Virus record (IMG/VR): IMGVR_UViG_3300031759_001147
Coordinates: 1-38,077 of that record
DNA: 38,077 bases
Source of the DNA: a virus
Reading direction: 5' to 3' (one strand)
The notes beneath the pieces are model-generated. The model searched no databases, was not told where the DNA came from, and worked only from the letters and a program-made list of their open reading frames with translations. Made by a program: the position numbers and the translations under genes. Positions within the stretch are counted from its first letter, which is position 1. Every line of letters begins with the position of its first letter. This document shows, in pieces, positions 12,001 to 19,200 of this stretch.

Positions 12001-12420
12001 AGTCTAGCTGGTTCGTCAACAATGATTGCTACATACTCAGCTGACTTGGCCGAATATTACGAAGGTGACGCAGAATACGAAGTTGGTACAGTATTAGTAT
12101 TTGGCGGGGACAAAGAAGTTACTGTTACAAGTACTATGAACGATACAAGACTAGCTGGTGTTGTAAGTCATACTGAAAAGGCAGCCTATGTTATGTACAG
12201 CGATTGTCCAGGATTAAAAAATCTTGTAGCACTAGCTGGTCGTGTTCCATGTAAAGTTGTTGGTCGTGTTAAGAAAGGCGATATGCTAACAACTAGTGCA
12301 ACTCCTGGATATGCTGTTAAAGCATTGAATCCAACATTAGGTGCTATTATTGGTAAGGCACTAGAAGATAAAGATTACGGCGAAGCCGGTATCATCGAAG
12401 TTGCTGTAGGGAGAAATTAA
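1..12420 (+). CDS. Giant tail-fibre/appendage protein, 5' truncated by window edge
   Basis: The frame is open to base 1. The first GTG (base 28) is not a credible start, because the codons before it read YQNFTEIYAV, which matches the end of the NDGTGD...NFT module that opens neighbouring proteins; roughly 30-40 N-terminal residues are therefore missing. Residues below count from base 28. The order is: an AATKYYVD segment and a 'GDDSQ..VPAGRNGR' segment (about 225-265); at least seven degenerate helical repeats of the type RD..YIV.AL.YD...GGN.QS between nt 1108 and 5465; a beta-helix-like segment (ESGIYYEDLPIKIP, nt 3718-3760); a long Ser/Thr/Gly-rich region with repeated 'VSG..P.GYNGTYTVT' and 'GSGYTS.P' modules; and a C-terminal domain beginning DLAEYYEGDAEY. 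That last domain resembles the C-terminal, possibly self-cleaving, domains of phage appendage proteins. Over 4130 residues are present, which is very long. It is probably a virion adhesin or fibre; receptor unknown. Confidence 0.85.
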   Translation, partial: YQNFTEIYAVFGKGGQLQLSSLSDGTTYASNQLITANAGGTGLAARTLTSADNSVKITFSNTGINLATTALTLNADKSPTLGQNMDAAFNVVGNLIDPGTNAVNSFNATYSNDQTRIGSLPVTVNYAYNNFVQATPSNITNTGQTYTTPVVGTYSVSAALKTRSQPALPQTTDSDYNASYTSNYLPTEVMQRKDVTYRGGDTMTGPLTLSDHPVPLSGVGTPSTSSDLQAATKYYVDNSTYYSNVNLYVNTSGDDSQAHVPAGRNGRAPQYAYKTISAACLQAQNLITLSQLEPGPYRQTITYTLNQVQSSSTTTSANITSGNSSNSVYTNAYALLSGNAYNRTFIQQETVAYINSKYATPFVSTGFYNILKNLVDAVATDLILNSTFNTTTQISNLFNPTSLNQNILQTQLAQITDAITNMVPAQITAFSYNTSLVQSYINQVVTALEYDIVMGSNFQSTIVGLNFAHYGTGLSNPEILYALTQLQSRILTSTVQANGSNVVFQSAFPNATNSVTNNIALIKNLVSGATASTPSIPSISTTSAEQADIKSLLLSNISFIQAEIIAYLTANYPSLSYSQTTCKRDVQYIVWCLAYDLMYGGNSQSLYAGLQYWGGKYATTFQEQSSELTATINAINYLKTLVSNIAVNNAMGTVANTTLYQTTIPQYINRTLSVAGESITDSYVTSLTTNLAAIQTMISFASESLALAYYNAQVTNPSTGFLASNGEYYNAFNGIITQNNSVAFSSYTTNTDLTKSHFNVINDLNVTNPQGTGAIDKLFTLAKTLLTYGINNTTLTGASSRPTPFISATPLGAVSGYPASAAAIMANVAFVAEDLYHYYVYVNSGLQPTIGAVQFQNAIMYLVEAVAYDINYTDASVISTKATTDAANQILTYTSSLSENTKVVNALKNRLDTIIKAVATNTNVSSTSGLISGVTYTNTQNTSFPGSGSSAGQIDNLLTIAENIIGGNGVTTGTNPDVTAYANAEFNTAYSIITAQDSVIANAVISSLSAKYTGNFSYNQSTCARDVGYLVDALCIDALTSDSANSISANYQSINAGRSYFKNASAQNVAIGTQFVETLDGLDFAASLIQQCLYQVTALRYQNNSVQAIYDSSKINASGAWTNSISANYQTFRGIIVNGYASVASTAISFGDGLWQINFSNGGRGYVDQGTPGDIHILPGKILIGNTSGAQGVIVTYTPGTINSYDTIYVKLTQPGFFVTGETLDFGETVPNLNICINIESGIYYEDLPIKIPTNTTLRGDDFRRTIVRPLNRISQSPWRQTFFWRDVVVDNLLVGQINFPSLNRGGIDYASNDSITLSATVGNITATLSTTTALTSWIGLILMVASTDPSGTAAKAVVTNVSGNILNCTVLQGYPFSNSNVNPNVIAGGSWHLFSGIPLGRHYLTDPSNFYSTPLNNTQMDMFLVNDATRIRLITGQGHGGFMMVLDPEGQIKTKSPYGQESASFSRSINQPRFAGGQLIDGFSGRINSNIISVAASSSGVNGTSLTVQGLANSGLDVRAPQVPCSFYVLGQRYQVDNILTYNPNVIVATTTYSSAGSTGASGTNTFVVASATGIVAGQLVSGTGVPAYTYVSPSWNGTTTITLTSNLIAQAAGTYTFGVAQAVVTLDNSTPFYPLTAFGGSFTTFQTLLTNILNALAYDVVFATNYQSVKMALTLLTPQYSYIGLQLALVLQAINYSNTQIAGLTGSNAVSSTGLTSVANNVKTITSVLNNGVSALPSIVWTAPATTSYDTAYQVNAKTILQANKSFLQQEITAWINANYNISTNNNYSAVKVQRDIGYIIDALTYDILYANQAGNSNSMTVDVALNFSNSGITTLTGVQSIYVASFARLSTVIQTMLTSATPVTPSPGNNVTQNVSNPLASSAESTRASTLITQLSSIVSSGVQGSVVRNSPTYTGQTSTQTTDYTNITGNINAGVNILSSASTYVSNGGNLSIYFETAGNRSMLANDYTQVNDLSYGILATNNGLTEQVSTFTYYCHTAYWSLNGSQIRSVAGSNAQGDFGLRATGYDLTSLPNIVTLASDMIQTARIYKQGVTSSFMVPTSTQPALYIWIVGYKYIPFNNSEVEIDHTLQGGGLTRYLISSVQHSGIEILNNGTVQDVLQLTFSSAGSGNSSGLQYAVYDGQQVIIRVLQNQKVLNVATVHPTRPSTSLQYSNNLAAIYRIITYNLTESTGETLVALSNPFTAVVTSGNTTSSVIQVTNLNGGNFGSAVGQLVTGTGLNGTYNVYAQTTVNAGQTISGTISLSTTNTNTFTLGTPTSLAVSQAITITGAFGGGGGGLTGYVSGNTYYITSTATAGGVTTFTLSASVNGTAVVASASSGNITGLTLVVLPTYAVTLTSPPGSNPIGQTFTFQTQSQTTSIIQTDSSFNYFQLSSDPANVSSADPTAYSSGYVQGTCVSYTSVGTTYTLVVSGLSTAPVVGQAIGGLGLAGQFVKTVSGPSGGNYTVTMSSAANVTTPPVAGVPIWFTNSTQGANIGDNKIAVTAITNNSTISQLNSGVYITSWGGRTHRITSYVSPTITASGSYVSGGTSGSATPTTLVLSGVGGTIIQGMVVYNTNGFTAGQTVTGTPTYNSSTGYWSVPISAYANVAGTQSGTIYFSQVTNSSGSPIAANAYVVIDPNAILNSAANGYTPAAMSFAGAQQNVNGTSYELVTFNVPNTQTYANPTPVLPPVDSWLTITGSPATPFNNVNTYGASVPVQVTGASNVTTLQVPSTTGLSVGMVVTSGGIFTPTAVSGNGTTVTITFSNSNASQIPFPTGSTIVVSGLSVAGYNGTYTVTTGTNNTVAYTNSTSTSISSFTNATVTNNSIVPPNCIVQSVSLDTYTFTVSPSVWIPPGANITAQFPGSVASITFSDPYSTGTYSTAPTITVAAPVGGGIQATALATVAGGYITGVTVVNGGSGYTSIPAVTASYGTATYTAVLSTTTTFSAVITAETGNAISTTTQVTVAYPATLSNTVTGTITTLAAYNAGTGTVISISTTTGLSVGNQIIFTTQVNSSALGNIVSGTPYYIYSVGGGTITITASQWGTAPLSVWSGVTSTTGSGPMNFSATAFTFGSQLTVTGTPSVTAPTSGTQGTYSIQFATTSGTGASGSYYRVYGNSNPLYNGTFIATAGSSGSVTLTYPMNPGTWSSATTTYIAIETTTSSSSTLGLGKPFSTVGNNGLRVGLSAGSTGQIIVNISTCRVTGHDFLGIGTGGYNTTNYPNTIYGPPALAVNPANQVLEETVGRVFYVTTDENGIFKVGKFFSVDQGTGTVTFSASIALSNLSGLGFKQGVVVTQFSTDATMNDNSSSEVPVQSAIRSYVDYRLGVTQSGAPVSAANLIKPGYLPLNGILSMSGSLNMGNNSIINVNTPVNTTDAVNKIYVDDINYLSTQRDVNIISPSAGNVLVYDTSSGNVVGTAINTNLITLVANANSSVFTLEQGDTITFSGTPVGGLSNQTYYINSTNALTSQTGTIGTVSGSGPYTATITGLSGVSNLNINSIISATPGTGTLGTGTVTVTAVNSNTSITVSSNASMTAGTITNIANTQITVSASIDGPTIAITSGNGSVTGFYWSSSRWRNIPIPQGTGSSAITGGSTTSNVVTLTYTSASILFPVGSTIIVTGCVPVTYNGIFTVTAASPGYVSYANTYSSGSVSTYGTIIGNSVNLTYTGGAGNSLNTQINTGSIVDSMVISTANILQSKLLLNVPGASYTTITEGSAATGSQITISNGTTLASAPSGTPQQIQAANGLASFNSAIFTQTNGWVSLQNYSQTGGGAYTTGIPIATLPFISAGTVYGNASGVANNLAATYPQATSFNTVVANGNGITNDKFTSTTTGSNALGPYTGVMVVKSVGSTTNSAGATVSGLNNAYTVLPITNPLNSPHATDSIVQTDTSGNIDVVGISLNGSAVFATSSNTINFTTPGSNPWLFMASTGSATPAGTVTIGTGGYVDMSVASDVIVTTLVAGGAGSGSATGSVNNVGSSLGKATLWGQFSLAGSSTMIATYSADLAEYYEGDAEYEVGTVLVFGGDKEVTVTSTMNDTRLAGVVSHTEKAAYVMYSDCPGLKNLVALAGRVPCKVVGRVKKGDMLTTSATPGYAVKALNPTLGAIIGKALEDKDYGEAGIIEVAVGRN

Positions 12421-12797
12421 TGACACAACAAATAATCAATTTAGGAAATACAGCCAACGATGGTACTGGAGATCCTCTACGAACAGCATTTACAAAAATA
12501 AATGCAAACTTTACCGATCTCTATTCTAACATACCTTCAACTCAAATAGTTACTACTAGTTCTTATACCGCAACTAGTTCTGATTATTACATTGGAGTTA
12601 ATTATGCTGGGCCAGTAACTATTACTTTACCCAGCGTGAGCAATGGATTTCAATTGGTGATTAAAGACGAAAGCGGACGATCTTCAACTAATCCAATTAC
12701 AATCGTAGGCACTATAGACAACAACACAAACATAATACTGGCAGCTAATAATGGAGCTTTGACTCTAATATACAGATCAGGATGGAGATTAATCTAA
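12420..12797 (+). CDS. Small fibre-associated structural protein with NDGTGD N-terminal module
   Basis: This 125-aa protein starts at an ATG overlapping the upstream stop by one base (TAATG), with a GGGAG Shine-Dalgarno just upstream, which suggests translational coupling. Its first 36 residues carry the module INLGNTANDGTGDPLRTAF followed by NANFTDLY. The same module opens the 710-aa fibre downstream and its end is visible at the left edge of the giant protein. The rest is beta-rich and ends in a short IYRSGWRLI segment, similar to the C-terminus of the 710-aa protein (NTSWYRIQ). It looks like a minimal version of the larger fibres: the shared attachment module plus one small distal domain. 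I infer a virion appendage subunit; no enzymatic motif is seen. Confidence 0.8.
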   Translation: MTQQIINLGNTANDGTGDPLRTAFTKINANFTDLYSNIPSTQIVTTSSYTATSSDYYIGVNYAGPVTITLPSVSNGFQLVIKDESGRSSTNPITIVGTIDNNTNIILAANNGALTLIYRSGWRLI

Positions 12798-14003
12798 ATG
12801 ACATACATAATAAACAATGCATTAGCCAATGCACAAATTAACAGTCACAACAGACTACGTATTACCGATTATCAATCTATTTGGTTCAATACATTTCAGT
12901 TTAGTAAAGAAACAGACAACTGGGACGAAGCTACAGTTACTGGCGGCAGTGCTACATGGAACGGCGCCAACAGTGGTGTGGACATGGCCACAACTACAGC
13001 CAGTGGTGCTAGTATTATTAGACAAACACAAAGGGTTATCCCTTACATTCCGGGTCGCCCTGCACAATTAAACCAACAGATTAAATTTGCTACCCAAACT
13101 GCTAACTTGACTCAGCGTGTTGGCTTGTTTGATGAAAACAATGGATTCTTCTTTGAACTAGTAGGCGCCAGCACACTCAATTTTGTAATTAGAACCAGCA
13201 CCAGCGGTTCAATGCAAGAAACAAGGATAGCCAGATCCAGCTGGAACGGCGACAAGTTAGATGGCACAGGTGCCAGTGGTATCACTCTTGACTTGACCAA
13301 ACAACAACTGATCAGTTTCGATTACGAATGGTATGGTGTCGGTGCTGTTACACTAGGGGTTATTGTCAACGGTTCTATCATAAACTGTCATACTTATTAT
13401 ACTGCCAACATACAAACTACTGTTTGGTGTAGCACTCCTTTCCTTCCTATTAGATTAGAACTATTCAATACAGGTACAACCGCAAGTTCAAGCACAATGC
13501 GTCAAGGATCAAACAGCGTTACTTGTGACGGATCATTTAGCCCTAACCTGGGTGCCAGCAACAGTTTCGCTACATCTACGCCTATTACATTATCGCTTGG
13601 TACATACCTACCTATTATCAGTGTTAGACTGCAAAGTACAGCACTCAACGGTGTTTTGAGACCTACCTATCTAACCACAGGTGCTACTACTGCCGCAGGT
13701 GCAGTCGTAGTGTGTGCATACAGAATTATTAAAAATGGTACGCTAACAGGTCCTTCTTGGACCAATAGTGTAAACACAGGTAGCTTTGCACAAACGGACA
13801 GTGCCGCTACGGCTATAAGTGGCGGAACAATTATCAAACAGGCAATCGCGCCAGGCACGGCTGAAGATATCAGTAATATTGCTTTCCAACTAGGTCGTCA
13901 AAGTCTAGGAACTGTTAGCGATACTTATACTATCGCTATCGCACAATTATCAACAGGTACACAATACGGTCAAGCCAGTATGCAGTGGATTGAAAGCAGA
14001 TAA
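12798..14003 (+). CDS. Hypothetical structural protein of the fibre cluster
   Basis: This 401-aa protein starts with an ATG immediately after the upstream TAA, behind a GGAG at about 12783. It lacks the NDGTGD module. The N-terminal part (about 25-100) has aromatic positions (IWFNTFQFS, NWDEATV) followed by a region QRVIPYIPGRPAQ. The remainder is beta-rich and Ser/Thr-rich and reads like a lectin- or jelly-roll-type fibre domain, but I do not recognise a named family. It sits between two module-bearing proteins, so a virion location is likely. By eye its codons use more GCC/GGC/AGC than the flanking fibre genes, which may mean a different origin. No catalytic motif is visible. Confidence 0.75.
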   Translation: MTYIINNALANAQINSHNRLRITDYQSIWFNTFQFSKETDNWDEATVTGGSATWNGANSGVDMATTTASGASIIRQTQRVIPYIPGRPAQLNQQIKFATQTANLTQRVGLFDENNGFFFELVGASTLNFVIRTSTSGSMQETRIARSSWNGDKLDGTGASGITLDLTKQQLISFDYEWYGVGAVTLGVIVNGSIINCHTYYTANIQTTVWCSTPFLPIRLELFNTGTTASSSTMRQGSNSVTCDGSFSPNLGASNSFATSTPITLSLGTYLPIISVRLQSTALNGVLRPTYLTTGATTAAGAVVVCAYRIIKNGTLTGPSWTNSVNTGSFAQTDSAATAISGGTIIKQAIAPGTAEDISNIAFQLGRQSLGTVSDTYTIAIAQLSTGTQYGQASMQWIESR

Positions 14004-14021
14004 TATACAGTAGTCTAATAC

Positions 14022-14037
14022 GGTAAATATATAAAAG
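14022..14037 (+). promoter_or_regulatory. Possible T4-type late promoter
   Basis: This A/T-rich block lies 13-28 nt upstream of the 710-aa fibre ATG, inside a 46-nt gap. It contains GGTAAATA and TATAAAAG, each 6/8 to the T4 late box TATAAATA. It is a weaker match than the boxes at 20546 and 33316. Confidence 0.3.
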
Positions 14038-14049
14038 AGAGCGGCAAAT

Positions 14050-16182
14050 ATGACAACATTACAACTAATCAACACTGGAACCTATGCAAATGACGGTACA
14101 GGTGACGATTTATTAACCGCGTTTAACAAAGTTAATGCAAATTTTACACTATTACAAACAGATTCAGGTGTTGCTGGTGCGGCTAATCTTGGTACAGGTG
14201 TTGGCATCTGGGCTGACAAAAACTTACTAAATTTAGAATTTAAAAGTTTAACCAGTACCGGTGGTAGTGTTGGAATTACTAGTACTGCTACTACAGTTAA
14301 TTTAGAATCAACTACTAAATTAGTAAATGATACTTCACCTATTGCAGGTGGTAATATTAATTTAAATAGTTATAATATCTCTAACGGTGATGCTCAAACT
14401 ACAATCTACGGTTATGATCCTCGTGTAGATAGTGTATTACTTGAATTACTAATGGACACAAACAACTTAACCGTTGACATGGGTTCTTTTAGTGCTCCTA
14501 CTGGATACGAAACTAACCCAGTAACACAACGTACAAGTGGTGGTAGCGGTGGTTACAAATGGGACTTTGGTGCTAATTTCACTTCAATAAACAATAAAAT
14601 TAATTTTGGAAACTATACAGCAGGAGATCCTATTCAAGATGCCAAGGATCATCAAGTAACATTAACTGGAAATCTTAGCCTAGCTGGTAGTCATAATTTA
14701 ACTTTAACTGTCACAGCTAATACACAACTAACTTTACCCACTAGTGGTACATTGGCATCAACTGCTAGTAACTTAGGGCAGTTTGCTACTACGACCAGTA
14801 CTGGATTATTTAATGTAATGGCAGATCCAACTGGGTCAGGAGGTAGTCTTGTATTTGCATCTAGTCCTACAATTACTTCTCCAACTATTGCTGGACATGC
14901 AACTATCGAAGGAGTAACTTCAACAGGTGCAACAGGCACAGGTAATTTTGTATTTTCTTCAAGCCCAACATTATATAGTGCAAGTTTAACAGGTACTCCA
15001 GTTATAGGAGGTACAAGCGTTACAGGTTCGACTGGTACAGGTAATATTGTATTTGCAACTAGTCCAAGTTTTACGACTCCAAATATCGATGGTGCTACTG
15101 CTACTAGTATTACTGCGGCTAATAGTACTTTTAATTTTGTTACTACAGCAACTACTATTAATATTGGTGCAAGTACAGGCACTACTACAGTTAATAATAA
15201 TTTGACCGTTACAGGAAACTTAACTGTTAACGGAACTACAACAAGTGTCAATACTGAAACAGGTACTGCTATATCGGCGTCAGCTGGATTTGTATCAACT
15301 GGAACTTTTACTAGTTCATATACTGATGGTATCATTGTTGATTATGTTTCAGGTTCAAGCCTGGGCCGTATAAGTGTTGGCAGCGGCGATGGCATAACAT
15401 TCTATAATAATGCTAACAATACCAGGGTAGCTCTATTGGCCATAGACCAATATGGTAACACGACTCCATCTGGTGCTATATTGTTCAGTTCAGCTACTAT
15501 AGCGGCGGCTGGATCTAATCAAGGTACTGCTACAGCAATTACGGCAGATAACACTTATATATCAAGTGGAACAGGCGGAGTAGTTTTACCTACTGCCGTA
15601 GTTGGTAGAGAAATTTCAATTACAAATAACACAGCTAGTGCTATCAATGTTTATCCAGCAAGTGGAGCAAGTATTGAAAATAGTTCAGTTAACATACCTA
15701 CATCATTACCTGCATACGCTACACTAGGCCTTGCCGCAAAAAGTACTACTAATTGGTGGGCAATACAACCAGTTTATAATAGCGGAACAAATATAAGTGT
15801 TACGCAAAGTGCTAACGGTTCTGTAACTTGGAATACTGTTGCAAGTCCAACATTTACTAATATTACACAAACTGGTTTAGAAATTACTCCAGCAAATTAC
15901 ATCACAGTTAATTCTAGTACAACTTACGCATTGAGCACCACAGTTACTGATAATATTTTAATAATTGGTGCATCTGGATTAACTGCAACTGTAACTTTCC
16001 CAAGTTCAGGTTTAATCGATGGACAACGTTTGCGTATAGCAGTGCAAGGAACTTATAGTGTAACACTAGCAGTTACCGCAGGACCTACATTAATTGGATC
16101 GGCGGCTGGTACTGTTAACCAATCTACATCAATTATCTACATTTATAGAGCAAGCAATACCTCATGGTACAGAATACAATAA
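14050..16182 (+). CDS. Tail-fibre protein with NDGTGD module
   Basis: This 710-aa protein opens with INTGTYANDGTGDDLLTAF and NANFTLL, the same N-terminal module as the 125-aa upstream protein. Residues about 285-350 hold short tandem units of the form STGATGTGN.VF.SSP / STGTGN.VFATSP. These are followed by a NNLTVTGNLTVNGTTTSVNT segment (about 380-400), a beta-repeat motif very common in phage fibre shafts. The C-terminal 200 residues are beta-rich and end in YIYRASNTSWYRIQ. An AGAGAG stretch at 14035-14040 can serve as a ribosome site. I infer a long tail fibre or a component attached to the baseplate through the shared N-terminal module; host receptor specificity cannot be read from the sequence. 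Confidence 0.85.
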   Translation: MTTLQLINTGTYANDGTGDDLLTAFNKVNANFTLLQTDSGVAGAANLGTGVGIWADKNLLNLEFKSLTSTGGSVGITSTATTVNLESTTKLVNDTSPIAGGNINLNSYNISNGDAQTTIYGYDPRVDSVLLELLMDTNNLTVDMGSFSAPTGYETNPVTQRTSGGSGGYKWDFGANFTSINNKINFGNYTAGDPIQDAKDHQVTLTGNLSLAGSHNLTLTVTANTQLTLPTSGTLASTASNLGQFATTTSTGLFNVMADPTGSGGSLVFASSPTITSPTIAGHATIEGVTSTGATGTGNFVFSSSPTLYSASLTGTPVIGGTSVTGSTGTGNIVFATSPSFTTPNIDGATATSITAANSTFNFVTTATTINIGASTGTTTVNNNLTVTGNLTVNGTTTSVNTETGTAISASAGFVSTGTFTSSYTDGIIVDYVSGSSLGRISVGSGDGITFYNNANNTRVALLAIDQYGNTTPSGAILFSSATIAAAGSNQGTATAITADNTYISSGTGGVVLPTAVVGREISITNNTASAINVYPASGASIENSSVNIPTSLPAYATLGLAAKSTTNWWAIQPVYNSGTNISVTQSANGSVTWNTVASPTFTNITQTGLEITPANYITVNSSTTYALSTTVTDNILIIGASGLTATVTFPSSGLIDGQRLRIAVQGTYSVTLAVTAGPTLIGSAAGTVNQSTSIIYIYRASNTSWYRIQ

Positions 16183-16201
16183 ACTTGATAGGGTATAACA
16201 A

Positions 16202-19200
16202 ATGGCATTAAACATCTGGACTCAACCATCAGGTTATAGTTTTGGAACATTTCCTGAGCAAGTATCGGTTAACTTACCATTACCGTTAATACCATCAGTA
16301 GCCTTTAATGGAGTTCCTCCTCCTAGTTATGACGGAACTGGACATAATCCAACAGTACCATTAAGAAATTCTGCTGGTAGTGCATTTGCCCGATACCCAG
16401 TAAACAGCTATACAGATGGCTTACATGCTATGCGTACTGATCTAGCCAATGCTCGCACAGTTAGTAATTTAGTAGTATGGGATCAAGTAAATGAAGGTGA
16501 AACTGCTGATCCAACTGGCTATAGTGGATTTATGTATGCATGGGGACAATTCATTACGCACGAAATAGCGTTCGAGCGTGTAGGTAATCAAAACATCGAT
16601 GTTATTGTTCCTCCTGGAGATACTAAGTTAACACCAGGCAGCCATATTCCAGTTAATAGACTACTACTTGTACCGGGCACAGGACAAAATGGTGTAGTAG
16701 CAAACTTTATCAATGATACAACTGGATGGATAGACGGTACTGTAATCTACGGGCTGGTTTATCCGCCGGGCGTTACACAAGGGACTACTGTTTTTCAAAA
16801 TCCTGTAAATTTACGAGAAGGTGGCGAGACAGCTACCACAGGAAAACTACTGACGTCTAGCGGCGGTTTGTATGGACCTATCGATCCTAGCACTGGCATG
16901 TTTATATTTGGAGATCCAAGAGGCACTGAAAATCCAGATTTAACTAGCATACAAACATTAATGATACGAGAACACAACTGGCATGTTGATCGGCTACGTG
17001 CGGCTAATCCATCTTGGACGGGTGAACAGTTATATCAACGTGCCCGCAATATTGTTATTGCAGAAGAACAAGTCATTACTTACAAAGAATGGTTACCAAA
17101 GATTATCGGTAATGATGCGATATCTGCTTACACTGGATTTAAACCTGAAGTCGATGCAACTATAAAAATAGAAGTCGATGTAGCGGCACTACGCTTTGGC
17201 CATAGCATAGTGTCTGGCGCACAAGATCGTGTAGATGAAGCGGGCAACATTACAGAATCTTTAACTTTAGGACAAGCGTTTTTCTTAACACCTGCACAGT
17301 ATGAACGCAACGGTGGCGCAAACGGATTCTTAAGAAAATTAGCCAGCGATATATGTAACAAATTAGATGTATACATTATTGAAGACTTACGTAATTTGCT
17401 TAACGACCCACCTGCCGCAATGGATCTTGCCGCAACAAATATTCAACGCGGACGAGATGCTGGTATTCCTAGTTTAAATCAAATGCGTGTAGCATTAGGG
17501 TTTTCAGCATATACTAGCTTTAGTCAAATTACTAGCGATGCAACTATAGCCAATGCATTACATTCAGCTTATGTTAATATTAATGACATAGATTTATGGG
17601 TTGGCGGTCTTGCAGAGGATCGCTATCCAGGAGCAATGGTAGGTCCAACATTCCGTGCCATCATAGCAGATCAAATGAGTCGATTACGAGATGGCGATCA
17701 ATCTTGGTATCAAAATCAACCATGGAGTCCGAGCGATTTAGAATGGATTAATAATACTACATTAAGTGATGTAATATTACGTAATACTGATACAGTACAC
17801 ATGCAGACTGATGCATTTGTAGCAGTAGAACGTGCAGACCTTATTTCAGGCGCTGTTCCAAGCATAGTTGCTCGATCACCTAGCACTAGTCCTCCTCCAT
17901 TGTCCGATACTGCTGGAATAACATTTACGGTGATTAGTGGATCATTACCGCCTGGATTGATATTGCAAGGTAGTACAATCATTGGAAGTCCGTATATCAC
18001 ACAAGGCACTCCAACATATAATTTCTGTATTAGAGCCAGCAACGGTATTGATTTTTCAGATAGAACATTTACTATACAAGTAGACGGTGCTAATCCTCCT
18101 GAATTTGTAACACCTGCTGGAGAATTACCAGTAGGTCCTAGACAACAATTATATGCATTAGACGGCACGTATGTCGATTATCAGATAGAAGCATTTGATC
18201 TTAATACATCAATTGGTGGTAGTTTAAAATATTTTATAGCAACAGGAGATGGATCACTTCCACCAGGGCTTACTCTTAGCAACGATGGTGTAATAAGTGG
18301 ATATATTAAACCTCAAGAAATATTAACACCTGCCGCTGGTACTGGCGAGTTTGATCAAGCAGATTTTGATATCGGTGCTTATGATTTTGCATTAATACCC
18401 ACTGACGGTTTTGACAGTTATCAATTTGACGATGTATTCTTTGATTATAATTTACCAAGCGTATTACCTAAAAGTTTAAATGCCAATTATCAATTTAGAG
18501 TCACAGCTACCGATGGTATCAACTATGCTCAAAGAATTTTTAATATTTTTGTCGTGGGCGATGATCAATTTCGTGCAGACAGTACAAGTACTAATGGGTT
18601 CTCAGACGGATTCACCGCAGACTCGACTTTTTTAAGAACACCTGTTTGGTTAAGTAATACTAGTTTAGGTATTTTTAGAGCTAATAATTATCTCACAGTT
18701 CCTGTATTATTATATGATAACACTGATATTATATTTCGATTAGAAACAACTAATTGCGAAGTATACGCAGTAAGTAAACAAATTCTAATCAGTGATAACG
18801 CCTTAAATAGTTATTTTGTCACTGTGACAAATTTATCAAGTGTTCCTGTAATTGGACAATATTTTACATTAGACAACTATCTCAATGGTGCTACTAGTCA
18901 AACTTATCAAATTTCTGCCGTCAATCAAGTAACTGCTCCCATTACTGGAACATTGACTAATGGTAGCAAAATAATAACTGGCATCAACTATACGTTTATT
19001 AATGAATTGACTATTGGTGCAACTATTGACGGCGGCGGTATTCCTGTTAATAGTACTATTGTTCAAATTGCTGTAAACAGTAATGTTAGTCCAAATACTA
19101 TTACAGTTACAATGAATAATAATGCAACTGTTTCTACCACTGCCAGTATTAATGTCGGCATTGCAGGTTATTATCGTTTAACAATAACAACTCCATTGGC

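Noticed and set aside
14691-15335. A 214-codon open frame on the minus strand inside the 710-aa fibre
   Set aside because: It mirrors Ser/Thr/Val-rich repeats of the real gene, gives a Val/Pro-rich low-complexity protein and has no ribosome site.
17716-18168. Minus-strand open frame of 150 codons in the peroxidase gene
   Set aside because: It lies opposite the peroxidase end and the first Ig-like repeats, and its product has no domain features.
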